DNA of 64,000 bases from Mixophyes australis (lineage: Eukaryota; Chordata; Amphibia; Anura; Limnodynastidae): contig JAVHZZ010000001.1 of the NCBI GenBank assembly GCA_036250195.1, positions 398,402,117 through 398,466,116 of the forward strand. Reading direction: 5' to 3'. A model generated the notes under the pieces. That model saw only the letters and a list, made by a program, of their open reading frames with translations. It searched no databases and was not told the origin of the DNA. Both the position numbers and the translations under genes were made by a program. This document shows positions 11,448-23,319 of this stretch, one piece after another (the stretch's first letter is position 1; each line of letters begins with the position of its first letter).

Positions 11448-11785
11448 TTATTATTATTACCATTTATTTATATAGCGCCACTAATTCTTCAGTGCTGTAC
11501 AGAGAACTCACTCACATCAGTCCCTGCCTCATTGGGGCTTATAGTCTAAATTCCCTAATATAAACACAGACAGAGACAGACTGGGGTCAATTTGTTAGCA
11601 GCCAATTAACCTACCAGTATGTTTTTGGAGTGTGGGAGGAAACTGGAGCACACGGAGGAAACCCACGCAAACATGGGGAGAACATACAAACTCCTCACAG
11701 ATAAGGCAATGGTCAGGAATTGAACACATGACCCCAGTGCTGTAAGGCAGAAGTGCTAACCACTTAGCCACCGTGCTGCCCCTTT
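11448..11785 (-). mobile_element. V-SINE-like SINE, copy 2 (near full length)
   Basis: Most complete copy. On the minus strand: GGGCAGCACGGTGGCTAAGT head with A-box-like sequence, B-box-like TTCAATTCC, the V-SINE-like GGTTTCCTCC domain, TGACCCCAGT, then the L2-type tail ending in a GTAATAATAATAATAA run (11448-11462). About 335 bp. No coding capacity. Confidence 0.8.
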
Positions 11786-13560
11786 TTCGATAGTGCTTGT
11801 GTGTTGTGTTATGAGACACGACAGGTGTGTATTAGGGTATTAGTTACTTGCATGAATTATATTAAAATATGATTAGTTAATGAATGATATTACATAATAT
11901 TTGACAATAATAATAGTACTTTGTGTATCATTAAAAATACATACACATATGAACACAAATGCAAACACTACCAAAAATAACATAAAACCACCAAGAAATA
12001 TGTTTATTCTTTTTCAGTGTTGCAGGGCATTTATGATTATGTGGCGATAAGGCTAATGTTTTATTGCCACTGCTTATCAATAAAATACCACCGGGGTACA
12101 TGAGAGATACTCAGCTGCCTCTGCGATATTGGCCCAGTGCTATGGCTGGCGATGACCCCTTAATGTAAAGGAGGAAGCCTTATTGCTATTGATTAAACAC
12201 CAATTTTCACCTGTCATAATACTTTTGGGCCAATGATAAATATGTCCCTTAGTACTGTATATATTTTCTGCTGTATAATTAGCATGTTCTAGCAGATTCC
12301 CACTGCTGCCACCTAGGATATTTTATTATATTGCAATTAAAACACTATAAAAGAACTATTGCAATTGGTAATGACTCATTACAACATGTTCATAGTGCAG
12401 AATAGCATTGCTTGTACACAGTAACCCACAATTTAATAAGAAACATCCATAATATGGATGTAATTTGAATTCCAAATACAGTTTATCCTAGTTTATATTC
12501 CTTTTGTTGTGGAGAGACATTTTAATGACCATGATTTATAGGTCTATTGTGCTCCCAATCAAGGCTGATCCCAATCAAATACTGATTTGTATATAATTAT
12601 CTTATTACAGTTTTTCACTTAGGTTTCTTGAATATTGTTTGAATTAATATTTATTACAAAAGCAGCTCATCTTAGCAAACATCTTCATTAGTTCATTAAA
12701 AATAAATAAAATGTCCAGTGAGGACATCTTTGTATATTATTATATATACACAAATAGGTTAATGTGACTCACATTGCTACTATCTGTAAAGCCACATCTC
12801 TTCGTTATCCACACTTGTTATTCCTGACAGAAACTTGGTTGATAAGCTAGTGTTGTAGAGTTGGATGCATCTTTAGGTGCGGATGAGCATGTACATGTAA
12901 ATACACTTTTTCATGCATGTGCCTTTTCCTGCTTAAGTTTGGGGCACAAATCTGTCCACCTGTAAACAAGCCCCTTAGACAACTGTACAATATGATTATG
13001 CTGCTTTGTATGCTAGGGAGACACAATATTGTCTTATTATATACTAGCCTTGCTCTGTTTGTTGGGAAAACTGCACATTTTGTAATTCTCTTGCTCACTA
13101 CAGTGGACATTGTATGTGTGGGTAATGATGGTATTCAGTTGTGATTATCTAATGTTAGTCTGTATATTCTGTATGCATAGATATCTGGGGACTGATGCAC
13201 AGTGGGACGTGCACCTATTTGCGTAATGTCAAATACACAAAATTGTATTGCGCATGCCCAATAAGAGAATGCTCTCATAAACCGTACATCTAATACTTGT
13301 ACTCCTTACAACTGGAGAAGCCGAGCGAGGGAGGGAAGTGGACGTCTGTTTTAGGCAGAGTACATTAATGATGTGTGCACAAAAATGAAGATGCAAACCA
13401 GTATGGAATCACATATAGATCTGTCAGGAGCTGTATCTATTGCAGTTACTAGTGGGCAGTTGCAAATACGTGCTGATGATGAGGACTTGCATCGTTAGCT
13501 AGTTGGATGATTACTTGAATCACCTCTCCAGCTGATACCACTTTCTTAATTGCTTGTGAC
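11786..13560. other. No recognised feature
   Basis: AT-rich. Frames at 12847-13144 overlap on both strands and show no domain. No element ends recognised. Confidence 0.5.
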
Positions 13561-13564
13561 TATC

Positions 13565-14228
13565 TTTTTTTTTTTTTTTTAATAGATATTTTATAAAATT
13601 TTTCAGATAAACAGAATGAAGGAAACGGGCAAAACAAGTGAAACAAAATATAGTGTGGTTTCCGAGAAACATAGCATATCATTATCAGTATGAAAATTTT
13701 TTGGGGTGAGAAATGAGAAAAGAGAGGGGAGAAAGGAAGGAATAGAAATAGGAGGGAAAGGTGAGTCACTAGCCAGAGAGGTGAGAAGAAAAGAGTAGCG
13801 AAGATAAGGATCCGAGACAATACTAACATTGGTAGTTAGGGCTTAAAGGCCTTAAAAAGCTAGAGGGGGAGACGCTCCGTGATATTCAGTCCAAGGACTC
13901 CAGACCTTATTAAATTGGACGGGGGTGTGACAAAGATTGCTAGTAATATATTCCATATGATAGACTTGCCAAATGCGGTTAATAATGGAAGGTAGCGGGT
14001 GTACTTGGATTTTTCCAAAAATGGGCAATTTGGCATCTAAAGGCACTAAGAATATGTGTAATGAGTTTTTTAGTTTGAATTGATATCTTAGGAATTGAGC
14101 GAGGTAGCAATGAATAAGAGAGAGATGGATGGAAAGAAATCTGAGTGATGTTAAAAGTTAACTGGTGGATCGATTCCCAGAAGGGAATGCTCAGGGCTAT
14201 CTTATGTAATTTAGCGGACAATTGTTTC
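13565..14228 (-). mobile_element. 5'-truncated L1 retrotransposon tail
   Basis: Minus-strand insertion with a poly(A) tail (T run at 13565-13580) and a candidate TGTGACT target duplication (13555-13561 and 14229-14235). The interior encodes the last part of L1 ORF2: HILSAFRCQIAHFWKNPSTP (about 14010-14070) and, in another frame, RIWQVYHMEYITSNLCHTPV followed by KVWSPW (about 13880-13985). These line up with RCLVAKSWKQVEPPS, ARMERITYH and IWAPWLYL at the end of the L1 ORF2 at 28.7 kb. At least one frame change, so dead. Confidence 0.75.
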
Positions 14229-14235
14229 TGTGACT

Positions 14236-15300
14236 TTGTTGCTATTTGACAGTCTTACCAAAAACAGCACAAGCTAAATATGGGTATGTACATTTAGATT
14301 TTTTGCAATGGATAGTGAATGCAAGTCATGCAAGCAAAACTAATGTCAGCAAAGGTTTCTATTCAGGGACATTTACATTACAATTAAGTTTCCTTAGGCA
14401 TAATATGCAATTCTTGCACTTGTTGTAAATCTGACACATATGCTGGCGATGGAGAGCCGGAAGCATCTTGAGATATGTCCACCTCAGCATATAGTAGTAA
14501 AATTGCTGTTTTTGTATGTACTTTTTTTTTTTTAGCATAAATTACGCTTTATATACTCAGCATCAGCATTACTATTTTAATTGTTCAGTATGTTTATTTA
14601 ATTTTTAACTGCATAATTGTCACAATACAGGGGGCCCTTACTTGCTATTTACTTGACAGGCAATGAGTGTACCCTAAGATTACTGGGGACAAGTACAGTA
14701 CCAAGATAACCTGTACTAATTGAATGGATAAAGATTCCTATGTCTAGACAAATATCATTTAAGAATATAACTATTTATTTAATCAAAATGCTGAAAGGTT
14801 AATAACACTTTTAAGAAAGATTACTCAATAACATGCAATGATATCTTGACATGAAAACTTAAAAGGGTGGAAAACAGTACACACATCATATATAAATAAG
14901 CAGCCTTGGGGTATTGTTCTCCACCAAGAAAAGCAAAATGTTATTTTTGCATTTCTCTAATGGGTTTTATGATGTTGCAGTGGGTACAATCAAGGACCTG
15001 TTGCGCTTAAGTTTGCACCTATTGTACCCATACTTACCAGTTCACCAAAGTAACAACACTTTAATTTGGAAATATTTTTATCAATATGAAAAAATGCCAT
15101 ACAAAACATTTTGATTGCGTATTGAAAACAAAACTTGAAGTATGTTGGTGGTAGATGGTGTTCTTGAAGTAAATTTGGTGCTGGTGGTTTGGCTTTGTTT
15201 TTGGCTGTTGCCGCAGCTTGGTTCCTTGTTATGAAGATAGTGAATAAGATTTAGGGAAATAATGTGCTCCTGCATTTGATGTAAACACTTTGCAAAGAGC
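14236..15300. other. No recognised feature
   Basis: AT-rich; short frames at 14246-14428 and 14914-15114 lack domains. T run at 14521-14532. Confidence 0.5.
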
Positions 15301-15738
15301 ACATTATTATTATTATCATAGATTTGTATTGCGTAGGACAGGACATACATAAAGCAAGGACATACAGGACAGACAAAATAAATGCAGACATTAAAACAAA
15401 GGAATAAAGGGTATGGAGGACCCTGCTCATTGGAGAGCTTGCATTCTAAGTGGAAGGGAGCACAGTTGAAACAAGAGGAGCGAGTGTGGCTCAGAGTGGA
15501 GATTGGAGCAGTTGTTAGGATGCATTAGTGACAATAGTATCATCAGGGATAAGGTAACATTTAAAAAAGAGATATGTTTTCAGAGAGTGTCTAAAGATTT
15601 GAAGGCTGTGTGAAAGCCTGACTGGGCGAGGTAGAGAATTCCATGAGTGGGCAGCAGCACAGGAGAAGTCTTGTAGGTGGGAGTGTGAGGTGGTTACCAG
15701 AGACAAGACAAGGTGCAGGTCAGAGGTAGATCTTAGAG

Positions 15739-16352
15739 CAGGGGTCAGGGAACTTTTTTACCTTTTACCCCCAAATATATTTAGATATGCCGACGTTACC
15801 CCCTTGATTTGAAAGGAAGGAAATCATATATTATTAATTATTGGAACTCAAAATTTTATTGAATCTATTCAAAATTTCTTTCAAAGCTTCAACTTCAAAA
15901 CTTCAGGTTTTGGAGAAATGATGTTGCTTCATTTTTGATACGAGAGCATAAATATGGGGGCATTTTGATGTCAGAGCAATTTGGATAGAGTCTTCAGCGT
16001 CCAATTGATTTCTCTGCTTTGTTTTTATGTTCGTTAGAGTGGAAAATCCTTGTTCGCAAAAGTAGGTTGTTGCAAAAGGCAGCAACTTTTTGACTGCCTT
16101 CTCATGTGCAATTTTGAATGCCTTTGCAGCTGTTGACATCCAAAAATATGACAGATCTGCTTTGTTTTCAAATGCAATACGTGCTTCATTATTGCATCGA
16201 AGCCCAACCCTTGAGGCTGTTCTGGTACAACAGCAATTTCACATTTAAAGGGGTCTACAATCCAACTGACAGCATGTGAATCGGCAGCATTACCCCCAGA
16301 AATTCCATTTTTACCCCATTTGGGGTAATTTACCCCTGTTCCCTGACCACTG
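15739..16352 (-). mobile_element. Non-autonomous hAT element with 8-bp target duplication
   Basis: 614-bp element. Inverted ends: CAGGGGTCAGGGAAC at the left and, from the right, CAGTGGTCAGGGAAC. TCTTAGAG flanks both sides (15731-15738 and 16353-16360), a perfect 8-bp duplication. It retains only the 3' end of a transposase gene and is inserted into an L2-like LINE tail. Confidence 0.92.
15903..16139 (-). pseudogene. hAT transposase C-terminal (dimerisation) remnant
   Basis: 78 codons open, reading LLPFATTYFCEQGFSTLTNI followed by KTKQRNQLDAEDSIQIALTS. This is the C-terminal hAT dimerisation region as in ZBED5/SCAND3-like hAT transposases (YLCE-GFS-L--IK-K-RN-L). The N-terminal zinc finger and the catalytic core are absent because the element is internally deleted. 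It could not act as a transposase by itself. Confidence 0.85.
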
Positions 16353-16570
16353 TCTTAGAGGGTGGAAGGGAGAGTATTTTTGATATGAGATTTATGAAAT
16401 GTTGGAGTTATTGAGGGCTTTTCAGGTAAAGGTGAGTCATTTGAAGAGAAGGGAAGAGAGGGTAGTGGAGATATATGGATAAGGTTGATTGGATTGGAAG
16501 TATGAGGTGGATGGAAATGTTTGCAATGGAGCGAGGAGTGTGAGTAGATAATATTGGATAGTTTTCTGTC

Positions 16571-17089
16571 ATCTATTTCTATTGCTATTTCAGGGAGCTT
16601 CTCAACAATTATCAGAAAGGCCTAAAATAAGTAGTAGTTATTGAAAATAATTTTGAATATTAATCTTTGTGATCTTAAAAAGGAATGCAATCATTTCATT
16701 CCAGTAATTATGTATATGTAGTCAGTATCAAAGACAATGGAATATATTAGCGAATGCAAAATCATACTTTGGACATTTATTTTATAACTTAGGAATATGT
16801 TAATACTTTATGTTGAATGCATAGTATTAACATTTTTTATAATACTGTTCCCTTCACAACTGAATATATTGTCTAAAACAATTCCAACTGTCACACCATA
16901 AGGTCATTGGCCATCTCTAGGAAAAGTATTATGTGAAGTTCATTTATAAATACATGTTTCTTGAAGAGTAATACTATATGACCTGAGATGGGCTGCTCTT
17001 CAATCTTTTAATGGTGTTTGTGAGAGCATATGGTTGATGTTGTGAGCTGTTTAACTTGTGTGTAATAAGAATTGTCTTGGAAATTGTAA
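16571..17089. other. No recognised feature
   Basis: AT-rich, nothing identified. Confidence 0.5.
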
Positions 17090-17094
17090 TGGAA

Positions 17095-17345
17095 TCTGGG
17101 ATACATATACAGTGCCAATCATATTATGCAGTGCAGCGCAGAGAATATTTATCACTCAGCCCCTAATTCATTGGAGCTTACAATGTAAATTTCCTATTAC
17201 ACACACACATATTAGGGCCCATTTTGCTAGAAGCCAGTTAACCATCCTGTATATTTTTGGATTTATGAGAGGAAACCGGAGCACCTGGAGGAAACCCACG
17301 TAAATATTAAGAGACTTTACAAACTTGTAAAATGTAAGGTTAAAC
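17095..17345 (-). mobile_element. V-SINE-like SINE, diverged copy 3
   Basis: Recognised by TTGGAGCTTACAATGTAAAT, AGCCAGTTAACC and GAGGAAACCGGAGCACCTGG in the order found in the other copies. The tail and head are eroded, so this is one of the older copies. Confidence 0.65.
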
Positions 17346-17499
17346 ATCTAAGCAGAAGTAAAATACTATTTAGAGTTTAAATGGGATACAACTGAGTAAA
17401 TTTTAGATGGAAGAATATTTAGGAATACTAGTACATAATAAATAAAAGCACTAAGGACTTCATTTAGAGTATATTCAATAAATACATTTAATAAATTCA

Positions 17500-17775
17500 G
17501 CTATAAGGTGCAAATTTGCAAGTTGACCTATCAAAGTTGCTCTGTGGGGAGCAAAGTTTAATAGGTGCAAATAGGTTCTGTGTAGGGAAGGGGTGTATGA
17601 AAGCTCAACTCTAGATCGCAGTGTAAATATATACTGGCCAGTATATGTGCACAACATACAAAAGCAGGCAGTAATTTTACTGCATGAGAAACAATATGCA
17701 TCACAACATGTTTTGCCCTGGTGCAAATTTACATCTCTTTGTTGGATTTGCTCCTAACTCTAAATGAGACTCTAA
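17500..17775. repeat. Unnamed interspersed repeat, copy 1
   Basis: Ends, read from the right, with CTCATTTAGAGTTAGGAGCAAATCC and contains TGGTGCAAATTTACA. Related stretches occur at 28570-31725 and 41695-42130, always with a GGAG(C/T)AAATC end and GTGCAAATTTGC-like interior. Probably an old non-coding DNA element. Immediately right, GGGTAAATTTATCAGGCTGC at 17777 resembles the end of the palindromic MITE at 41831. Confidence 0.45.
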
Positions 17776-17859
17776 TGGGTAAATTTATCAGGCTGCAATT
17801 TTTGCAGCGATTTCAAATCGCTTAAGTTCATCTGCGATTTTAGCCACCACGTTGCCATA

Positions 17860-19085
17860 TTTATATGTGGTACCCAGAAAACCGCAGGTCACTAGGTTCC
17901 TGTGGGAAAGGAATGTGTCACTGTTGGAAAGTTCCAGAGTTTTTTTGACAGAGACTGTTGATTGGAGAAGCCTCAGAGTGAGGACTTAGGAGATATTTTG
18001 TGAAGAGAGACAGGTTTTTCTGCTATGCTGTTGAGGAAAAGTGAGACAAGGATTGTTGCTAAAAAACAGACTACTGTTGAGAGGACTGAGGTGTCTAGCC
18101 AGCAATAACCCTTTATTTGAAAAGACTTGAAGACAAGGGCTGATACCAGTGAGTCAGATTGGAGCTGACAACTATCTACACAACAGAAAACAGGTCTATG
18201 TAATCAAACTGACTGTGTAGTCTCACTCACTACACAGTACATATCTGCAGCATATGACCCCAGATATAATTGAATTACAGATTTAATCAGCAGTGCTCAT
18301 TCTGTTAATAACTTGGATATGCTAGCAAAGGAACATCATCATGCCTGATTTTCTCCTGCAAGATCAAACTAAAGTACAGTGATGATAGCCCTGGCATTAT
18401 GTTATACCTGAGACAGTAACTGCTCTTTTTGATCGCTGTTTTGAAGTTACAAGACTGCCAGTTCTGCCGGGTATACTTAGTCTGGCCAGTGAAAACATCT
18501 ATGTTAATATACTGTGCTGAGGAAGGACTTCATTAAAGGGGATTCATAGACTGCGATATCTTTTGCTTGCGGTATATTGTTTGGAATAAATGTTCTTTAT
18601 GATATTAAGGGCTAGAACTGTAGTATTGTATTCTTAGACAGTTTATGTGACGGTTATAAAAAGGTACTCAGAGTACTGTGAAGTATTGTTGTAATCAAAC
18701 AGTTTACATTATATAAGTATTAATATAAAGGAATATTATTATTGTATTTATTATTTTGAAGTAAAGCCCGCTCAGGCCTGTGAACATTGTATAAAGATTA
18801 TACTTGTTGCTAATCATTCTTTGTTTAAAAGTATTTTAGTGACGTATTATTCCAGTATAATAAATCTGACGTCATTTCACTCGTGCTGTTCTTTATGATA
18901 TTGGGTTCACTGTCTCACTGCTGTGCCATGCCTGAAGAAGATCAGCCCGCAGAGATACCAGGTACAATCCTTTCTCTCACAACACCCACCTCAAGGAGGT
19001 GTTACGTATATGTACTAGAGATTTTTACTAACAAACCAGAAATCACTGTTGATCTTGAGCGAGTAGCAGTGGTTTAACATAATAT
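17860..19085. other. Unassigned region
   Basis: No domain or element end I can defend. AATAAA occurs at 18589 and again near 18860, and the sequence has the composition of an LTR in places, but TG...CA ends with a target duplication could not be matched. Confidence 0.4.
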
Positions 19086-19436
19086 GCAAAGTCTCAAATC
19101 ACCTGTATTTAGTTTTAAAAATCGCAATTTCAATCCAATACTCATTTCTGATCGGTTGGACGTTTGGGAAGTCTAAATCTGGCCACAATGTGCAGTTCAG
19201 TTTTGAGGAAAACTGTGTGCTCATACATAGTTTAATTCCTGTGTATGAGCGGATTTTGGGCAGTCTAGCTGTCAAGACAGCTTTTTCCGAGAAAAAGCAG
19301 CTAGGGACGGCAGTCTCTGATGCAGTAAATGTGGTAGGCCCATCAAAAGGTTCATAGAAAACTGTTGCAAAAGAATTTCTGATATCAAAAGGCGAGTGAA
19401 GGACAAGAAGTCGGACGAGAGGTGAGCACCTGCAAG

Positions 19437-20524
19437 CAGAGCCGTAACTAGGCCGGTGCGGGCGGTGCCGTCGCCCAGAGCGCAAGCCCAGGGGGCGCAG
19501 CAGCCGGCCGCTACTTGCCTCTGTACCTTCAGACTTTTTTTTTCGCAGTGAAACGCATGTGCGTTCCACTAACAGGAAATTCAGCATTTGGAACGCAAAC
19601 TGCGGAAGTAAAAGGTTTCTCTCTCGTGTGGTTTCAGGGAACCCACCCGAGTGTGTGGTCCTCATAGTGGTCTAGGGTCCTCTAATGTGGCAGAGGAGAG
19701 AATGATCCGGCGTGATCTGAGATTGAGCTGCAGATTCAGCCAGGACAGCTCCCTCGGTGACATCACTAATATTAATGTATCTAGGAATCCAGTAACATAA
19801 GGGATGTTTTATTTTGTAGCCACCTGAAGTGAGGAGCCCACGGTGTTTCCATGGAAGCCCATACTGCACAGAATGCACCCCGGGAACCAGTGTTCATGTT
19901 TTCAGGACCTTTCATAGCAAGTTCTCCGGCTCTCAGAGGGTGAATAACTCGGCAACTCGGTGTGAGTGAAAAGGGGACTGATGATGGTAAAAATAGGTTC
20001 TTATAATATCCTCTAATTCAGGTGTACTGTAAATACGATTCACTTAGTATTTGTAAGCTTAGGCAGTGCATTTATACTGGAAACTGAGAATGTGATGTAA
20101 GTGATATGAATATGAGGCTTGTGCATTTGTAGAAATAGTGAAGTGAGACTGCATAATTTGTTTCATATAGGACATATATCGTGGGTGGAGGAAGGCTGCA
20201 TGGCAGAGTGTGATGAAGAGAGACATTACTCTGGCATATTATGAACTGGGTGCATTACTGTGCCATAATATGAATATAATATTAAATAACAGATTTTTAA
20301 TGTCACCACTGTATATATCTATATCTATCTATCCATATATATATATATATATATATATATAGCCATCATGCATTGCAAATATGTGTAACAGAATTCTTTC
20401 AGTAAAGTGCCACACCCCCACATTAGGTTGGCCACACCCACTTGCCAAATGTCACTCCCACTTAGATGGGGGGCGCCAGTGCCCTGTCTCGCCCAGGGCA
20501 CTAAAATGTCTAGTTACGCCACTG
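19437..20524. mobile_element. Non-autonomous hAT element, 1.1 kb, 8-bp target duplication
   Basis: Ends are CAGAGCCGTAACTAGG (left) and, from the right, CAGTGGCGTAACTAGAC. CCTGCAAG is present on both sides (19429-19436 and 20525-20532), a perfect 8-bp duplication. GC-rich ends, AT-rich interior with an (AT)n run at 20338-20361. No transposase motif. Same family as the 165-bp MITE at 1048-1212. The 188-codon minus frame at 19099-19665 crosses its left edge and is not a gene. Confidence 0.92.
20338..20361. repeat. (AT)n microsatellite
   Basis: About 12 AT units inside the hAT element of 19437-20524, preceded by TATC/TATA-rich sequence. Confidence 0.9.
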
Positions 20525-22183
20525 CCTGCAAGGACTGGTGGCCATAACATACAACTAATATGAGAAGGACTTTAATTAGTTCATCCCTAAAGAAGATCCT
20601 AGAAGGGATAAATGTGCGGGACACGGGCAGACCTCTGTCCCAACCCAAGGTTGGTGAGTAATGTATTAATGTTTAAAATGTTATTCCTTTAGGATTGTTC
20701 TGTACATTAAAATTATAAGCCTAAATTATATTTTATAATGTTCTAGTGACATTTTGTTGTATTTTTATTTTTATTTTACTGTGTTAGTTTTTGGTCCATC
20801 AAAATATATTAATAATTGTCCAAATTTTTAACATGGAGGGTCCTCTCAAATGCAGACAACAGCAGCAGTTGGTAGCCAGGAGGATCATGACTCTTTAGAA
20901 GGTAAACCCACCTATGTTGTAAAAAAAATAAAAAAATCTCATTACACATATCTGTTAACAAAAACACCTGTAACTGCTTTTGTCCTGGTAATGTTTTTTT
21001 TATTTCTTTTGTTTTTATTTACTAAGGAACATCCTAAGGCGTTGGAGCAAGGGAGTCTAATGTGGATACAGCACATACAGCTGCACCTGACATACAAACT
21101 GACGAATACATCATATTGGAAACGGTCTCTAACTTCCCTGATGTTGAGGAGTGTGTGGCACCTGCACCACCAACCAGCCAACAAAATTCCCCACCCAGCC
21201 AAGTACAACCAGGATGTGTCCTTGATTTGGCTAAAGCCATCCAACAGTTTAGTGAGGTACAGGCTAATTTGGTGGAATGTCATCAGGACTCCATGAGGGG
21301 TATCCAACGTCTGCTTACTAAAGGGTTCAGATATTTGTGGACTATACAGGACACACAACAGAAGATGTGTACGTCCTTTGAAAGGATTGATGCATCCTTA
21401 ATTCAAATGAACATTGGACTAAACAGTCTGACTGGGGCTGTAAGATAACTTTCTGGCAATTTAGTGGCTGCCTGTGGGAATTTAATGACATGCCTACCGG
21501 TGCCCTCATCTTCACTTGGCAGCAGCTTCAGCACTACCACAACCACGTTATTGCCTGCAACTCCCCAGCGTAGCAGAGGGTGGATCAGGGGTGGAAGATG
21601 GGCATCCATAAGCCAAGGCAATTCACCTGAGCCCGCATCCAAAAAGAAAAAATAAACCTTTTAAAAGATCGTGGAAATTTTATGGCAAAGTGCTTTTTTT
21701 GTGTTTGGTTTCAGAAAATCATACATGTGTCAATTTGCACTTGTCATCGTTCTTTTCTTTATGTTGTTAGAAGGTTAGGTTAAAAATAAATATTTACTTT
21801 ATGCACACTGGTAATAGCTATAGTGATTGACCTAAAAATGTTTAGATGATCAAATTAGGTGAATGTTTTATAATAGTTTACAACTTATAATTATGCTTAA
21901 ATCTTTATTTCCAAACACATACACATACCCTTTAATTGATTATATTTTTTCCCCCCATAGTCCTGTGCTTATTATGAATCTACAAGAATAGATGCAAATA
22001 AAACAATAGGTTAAGGGTGATTACTAAACAATTATACTTAAAAACCATACTCACCTGTAAAAAAAAAAATCTGAATTTTCCTTTCTTTGACCTACCCCCT
22101 CCCTCTATTATATGCATCAGCTAATGTAATGAGCTCTCCTGCTTCATCACTGTCTTCTGCTGGTGGTAGGGATATACTTTGGT

Positions 22184-23313
22184 TTAGGGCCAAATTATGC
22201 AACAGGCAGGATGACTACACGGTATCAGGCACCTTACCTGGGGCAAAGAGAAGCACACCACCAGATTTATCAATGCACCTGCATGTGGACGGCCAAAGGT
22301 ACGTTCTATCACCCGTCTAGTGGCTGTGTGTGCCTCATTATATCTGTGTTGGGCAGGAGTCTGTGGATTTAACAGAGGTGTCATAAACCAGGACTGACAT
22401 CCATATCCTAAGTCACCTAGAATGACATAAAAATACAAACACTTTATTAATGCACCATTAAACAATAAACTAAACATATTAATATGATCACATACCTATT
22501 CTTCCTGCATTTCACCATTCTGAAATTTGTGATAGAGGACTGACTGACACTAGATATAGACAACTTGGCAAGAGCCAAGATAGCCTCCAACAACACTCAT
22601 GATTTTCATTTTTGCATCACAGACCACCTGCACATTCATAGAGTATGAATGATGTCTGTTCGTATAGACCTCAGCTCTTTGACAAGGTGGTCTCAGCCCA
22701 ATGTATGTGCAATCTATGGGCCCCCATTCCTGCGGGCTTATAGAAAGCTCTCTTCAACTCACGCCAATCAGAATCCCAATGGGGGAAGCATATATAGGTA
22801 GGCACCAGTTTGTTAAGGAGGCTTAACACTAATCAAAAGTTGAGAATATGGCCTGGGTGAGCCCTACAACCTGTCAGCACACAGACTGAAATGAGCCAGT
22901 AGCAAAAAAATGAAGACATACATATATTTTTGCAGCCCACTTAAAGCATGGGAACATACAGCTGCAGGAAGTTTGCTTTGTTGAGCCTTAACATCTTAAT
23001 AACTTCCTACTCAGAGAGGGAGTCCAGACTTAAACGTGCTCTAAATTCACGTGGCCTGAGTAGCCTAAGAGGAGCCTGGGGCTGGGCATGTTCCTCTCTC
23101 CTTCCCTGTGCTGTCTCCAAAATATCATTTAGCTCCAAAATACCCAACATCAAATTCCAAATTAACTCCATTTTCAACCACCCTCAGTTTAATTACATTT
23201 GGAGGCCCTTTTTTAGACCTCATTAGCCTACATAGAGTGGCTTTGGACGGCACTTTTTTTCTGCCAGTAGTATTTGCAGGAGAAGCTGAAGCAGAGGATG
23301 TGTCATTTGCCAC
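22184..23313 (-). pseudogene. Harbinger DDE transposase, broken
   Basis: N-terminal part: FRARLSLDSLSE and, after a stop, EVIKMLRLNKANFLQLY (about 22960-23070). Central part: GPIDCTYIGLRPPCQRAEVY and HHSYSMNVQVVCDAKMKIMS (about 22590-22725), the region with the first catalytic Asp of Harbinger transposases (G.IDGTHI..RPP; here Cys replaces Gly). C-terminal part (22477-22184): GDLGYGCQSWFMTPLLNP then RYNEAHTATRRVIERTFGRP, containing the second Asp (GDLGY) and the Glu of RxVIERTFG. Stops and shifts separate the parts; a possible intron lies at about 22450-22500. Pseudogene. Confidence 0.82.
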
Positions 23314-23319
23314 TTAAGC

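Larger units (their letters stand above)
15301..16570 (-). mobile_element. L2-like LINE 3' end carrying an hAT element
   Basis: On the minus strand the open piece 15706-15515 reads SHLQDFSCAAAHSWNSLPRP, then RLSHSLQIFRHSLKTYLF. This is the usual C-terminus of L2/CR1-type ORF2 (AAxxWNSLP...FRxxLKTYLF). It is followed by a 3' UTR with GCAAGCTCTCCAATGAGCAG and a tail of ATAATAATAATAA (15304-15316). The element is 5'-truncated and is interrupted at 15739-16352 by an hAT element. Sequence to the right of the hAT element (16361-16570) continues on the same side but its coding match is weak, so the 5' edge is approximate. Confidence 0.65.
19110..21448 (+). pseudogene. MYB-like protein gene of Harbinger element, interrupted
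   Basis: A first exon (about 19110-19436) gives DAVNVVGP and, after a frame change, ENCCKRISDIKRRVKDKKSD, matching the MYB/SANT-like domain of Harbinger accessory proteins (DAVNAVG...CRKR..DIKRRVK). It is cut by an hAT element at 19437-20524 and resumes with ARTGGHNIQ at about 20530. Plausible donor sites follow (GGTGAGTAA at about 20651; AGGTAAACC at about 20900), and an acceptor after a T-rich tract precedes GAACATCC at about 21026. The last open part (21062-21448) reads AKAIQQFSEVQANLVECHQD and LLTKGFRYLW, a helical C-terminal region. The exon model is an inference from sequence. Confidence 0.55.

Noticed and set aside
17911..18985. Possible LTR with TGT...ACA ends
   Set aside because: Flanking bases do not form a duplication and no related copy is in the window, so the ends are probably chance matches.
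19099..19665. 188-codon minus-strand frame
   Set aside because: It spans the junction between the Harbinger MYB-like exon and the hAT element, antisense to readable MYB-like sequence, so it cannot be an ancestral gene.
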